DNA of 64,000 bases from Croceicoccus gelatinilyticus (GTDB lineage Bacteria; Pseudomonadota; Alphaproteobacteria; Sphingomonadales; Sphingomonadaceae): assembly GCF_018398395.1 (NCBI RefSeq), contig NZ_JAHCBF010000003.1, positions 310,001 through 374,000 on the forward strand, written 5' to 3'. Positions 62,634-64,000 of this stretch are shown piece after piece; the first letter of the stretch is position 1; every line of letters starts with the position of its first letter. Under the pieces are notes generated by a model that did not search any database, had not been told where the DNA came from, and saw nothing but the letters and a program-made list of their open reading frames with translations. Position numbers and translations under genes: made by a program.

Positions 62634-64000
62634 CTAAATGCCCATGTCGAAAGCGCGGGTGCGCTCGCGGGTGAGGGTTGCGGTCAGTTCTTTGGCGATG
62701 CTGCGTTCGGGCTTCGGATCGATGCCGAGTTCGCGGGCCTTGCCGCGCAGCAGACCTTCGACCTGCGGATCGCGTTCAAGCCCCTTCAACAGTTCGTTCT
62801 GCTTGGCCGATACTTGGGCAGCGCCTGCGCGGTCGCCCTGTTGTTCAAGCTGCTTGCGCGCCGTGCTCAGACCCTGCCAGTCGCTGACAAAGCGCTCGGT
62901 TCGCAGCGCCGGATCGGTGCGAACGGCGGCTTCGTGCTGCATGGCGCGCATGGCCTCCTGGCTGCGTCCGCCTGCGGCCTCTGCGATCAGCGCAGGACGC
63001 CGCTCAAGTGCATTAGCGAGATCGGTGGCGGCATGGGGCCGGATCGCGTCGAGGGCCTTTTCTGCCTTCTCCAGCGCATCCTTCTGGTGCGGGAGAACGG
63101 GCAAACCTTGCGCCTGCATCGAGCCGAGATCACCAAGCGCGCGGGCGTAGCGTTCGACCGCGCGGCGCTGTTCGTTTTGCGTGTTTCCCTGCACCGGCAG
63201 CGGCTCAAGCTGTCGGGCCTGCGGACGGAAATTCCCGAAGATGGATTTGGCCTTCTCCGGCACTTGCCAAACTATCTCCAAGATTCGCTCGCGGAAGGTG
63301 ATGCCGCGTAGTTCGGCGAAAGCCTGCTCGGGCTTGTAATCGCCCGCCATGTCCTTCCCGCGCTCGCGGCTCAGCGTGCGGACAAGTTTCGACTGATCGG
63401 CAAAGTCATCGTGGCCATAATGGAGCGCGAGCCCCTCGCGATGGCGCGACATGGCGACATAGGCGGAATGACTATCCATACCCGGCGTGGCGAGTAGATG
63501 GGCACGATCCACCGTGATGCCCTGCGCTTTGTGGATCGTGGCCGCGTAGCCATGATCGATGTGCGCGTAGTCCTTGGTGTCGAAGGTAACTTCGCGGCCA
63601 TCATCGGTGCGCACGGCTATTCCTTGTGCGCTAGCCTTCTCCACCGTGCCGAGCGTCCCGTTCTTCACCCCAAGCCCGCGCTCGTTGCGCAGAAAGATAA
63701 TACGGTCACCCGATGCGAACTGGCGCTCGCCGCGTGCCGCCTTGATCGCGGCATCTGCACCCAATGCGCCAGCCTCACGCATCTTTCCGCGCGCCATGTC
63801 GTTTAGCTCGCGCGCTTCGTCATTGGTGTGGGTGAGGATGATGCGGCTGTCGTCTGGGGCGGTCCTCCGTTCCTGATTCCAGCGCTCGATCAGCGCCGTC
63901 CGTGCATCCGCGCGCGTGTGGGCGGCATGGACCATGCCGCGTTCCTCGTAGGTGCGGATCGCTTTGCCGGTTCGGCCTATTGCAAGCTGCCTGGTCGCAT
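62634..64000 (-). CDS. traA: Ti-type conjugative relaxase TraA, C-terminal part
   Basis: The open frame runs past the right window edge with no start or stop (checked through 64000), so only the C-terminal about 455 residues are here. Motifs: IILTHTNDEARELNDMARGKMREAG, FASGDRIIFLRNERGLGVKNGTLGTVE and the helicase-type GYAATIHKAQGITVDRAHLLATPGMD, then YVAMSRHREGL. This is the RecD-like helicase half of MobF/TraA relaxases, which nick and unwind DNA at the transfer origin. The relaxase half and Walker A lie beyond the window. The C-terminal 200 residues are helical and Arg/Ala-rich. Confidence 0.92.
   Translation of the reverse strand, partial: ATRQLAIGRTGKAIRTYEERGMVHAAHTRADARTALIERWNQERRTAPDDSRIILTHTNDEARELNDMARGKMREAGALGADAAIKAARGERQFASGDRIIFLRNERGLGVKNGTLGTVEKASAQGIAVRTDDGREVTFDTKDYAHIDHGYAATIHKAQGITVDRAHLLATPGMDSHSAYVAMSRHREGLALHYGHDDFADQSKLVRTLSRERGKDMAGDYKPEQAFAELRGITFRERILEIVWQVPEKAKSIFGNFRPQARQLEPLPVQGNTQNEQRRAVERYARALGDLGSMQAQGLPVLPHQKDALEKAEKALDAIRPHAATDLANALERRPALIAEAAGGRSQEAMRAMQHEAAVRTDPALRTERFVSDWQGLSTARKQLEQQGDRAGAAQVSAKQNELLKGLERDPQVEGLLRGKARELGIDPKPERSIAKELTATLTRERTRAFDMGI

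Larger units (their letters stand above)
59748..64000. mobile_element. Left part of a probable integrative/conjugative element in tRNA-Arg
   Basis: Immediately after the tRNA-Arg 3' end the gene style changes: unknown cargo genes, a DUF6118 gene and a TraA relaxase replace the core genes. The element is cut by the right window edge, so its integrase and right attachment repeat are not visible. The bases from 59748 to about 59996 hold no gene. A tRNA 3' end as insertion site is standard for such elements. Confidence 0.65.

Noticed and set aside
59748-64000. Right-end attachment repeat of the tRNA-Arg element
   Set aside because: I looked for a second copy of the tRNA 3' end and found none; the element continues past the edge.

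Overview
The window is GC-rich (well over 60%), densely packed alphaproteobacterial chromosome. Several features point to the order Sphingomonadales, most likely the Erythrobacteraceae/Sphingomonadaceae: the cell-cycle regulator SciP (DUF1153), a heme A synthase, a ThiS-ThiG fusion, a PAS_5 protein, an SOS-boxed mmcB, and a suf operon led by an Rrf2 regulator with a DUF559 gene inside it. The family and genus are inferred from gene content and layout, not from a marker comparison.

Layout. 1-4.3 kb: the end of a serine hydrolase gene, two unknown proteins, mnmA, sciP and a small stress-type membrane protein. 4.4-10.5 kb: a tripartite RND efflux pair behind a good promoter, then a DUF445 membrane protein. 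10.6-16.5 kb: an orphan sigma-like factor, tRNA-Gln, Ppx/GppA-rlmE, an acetyltransferase of foreign composition, a double-CDGSH protein and an amidohydrolase. 16.5-26.5 kb: rplM-rpsI, ctaA-cutA, merC, thiSG, an unknown gene pair, an acyl-CoA ligase, gamma-glutamyltransferase and pyrD. 27-32.4 kb: a signalling island, consisting of a TPR/SLOG/pseudo-cyclase protein, a divergent Crp/Fnr regulator, a membrane-anchored TIR-TPR protein and a small beta-rich protein. 32.5-39.2 kb: the suf iron-sulfur cluster operon. 39.2-59.5 kb: housekeeping genes (adenosine kinase, purD, xseA, M23 and M48 peptidases, rpmB, tadA, nadC, a LytS/LytTR pair, a DsbA-like protein, mmcB and others). 59.67-64 kb: a tRNA-Arg(CCG) followed by a probable integrative/conjugative element that runs off the right edge. 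It carries a PIN-like protein, an unknown membrane protein, DUF6118 and the C-terminal part of a TraA relaxase.

How genes work together. The suf operon (regulator, sufB, DUF559, sufC, sufD, sufS, sufT-like, GNAT, sufA) is almost wholly translationally coupled by 4-base overlaps and should build the Fe-S clusters used by enzymes such as the CDGSH protein. ctaA-cutA, rplM-rpsI, ggt-pyrD, the LytS/LytTR pair and M48-DsbA look like co-transcribed units. The most unusual region is 27.5-32.4 kb. Its proteins combine a TPR sensor, a nucleotide-binding SLOG fold, a cyclase fold without its metal ligands, and a TIR domain that keeps its catalytic glutamate. I read it as a candidate NAD+/nucleotide-signalling or immune-type system; this is inference from domain content and proximity only.
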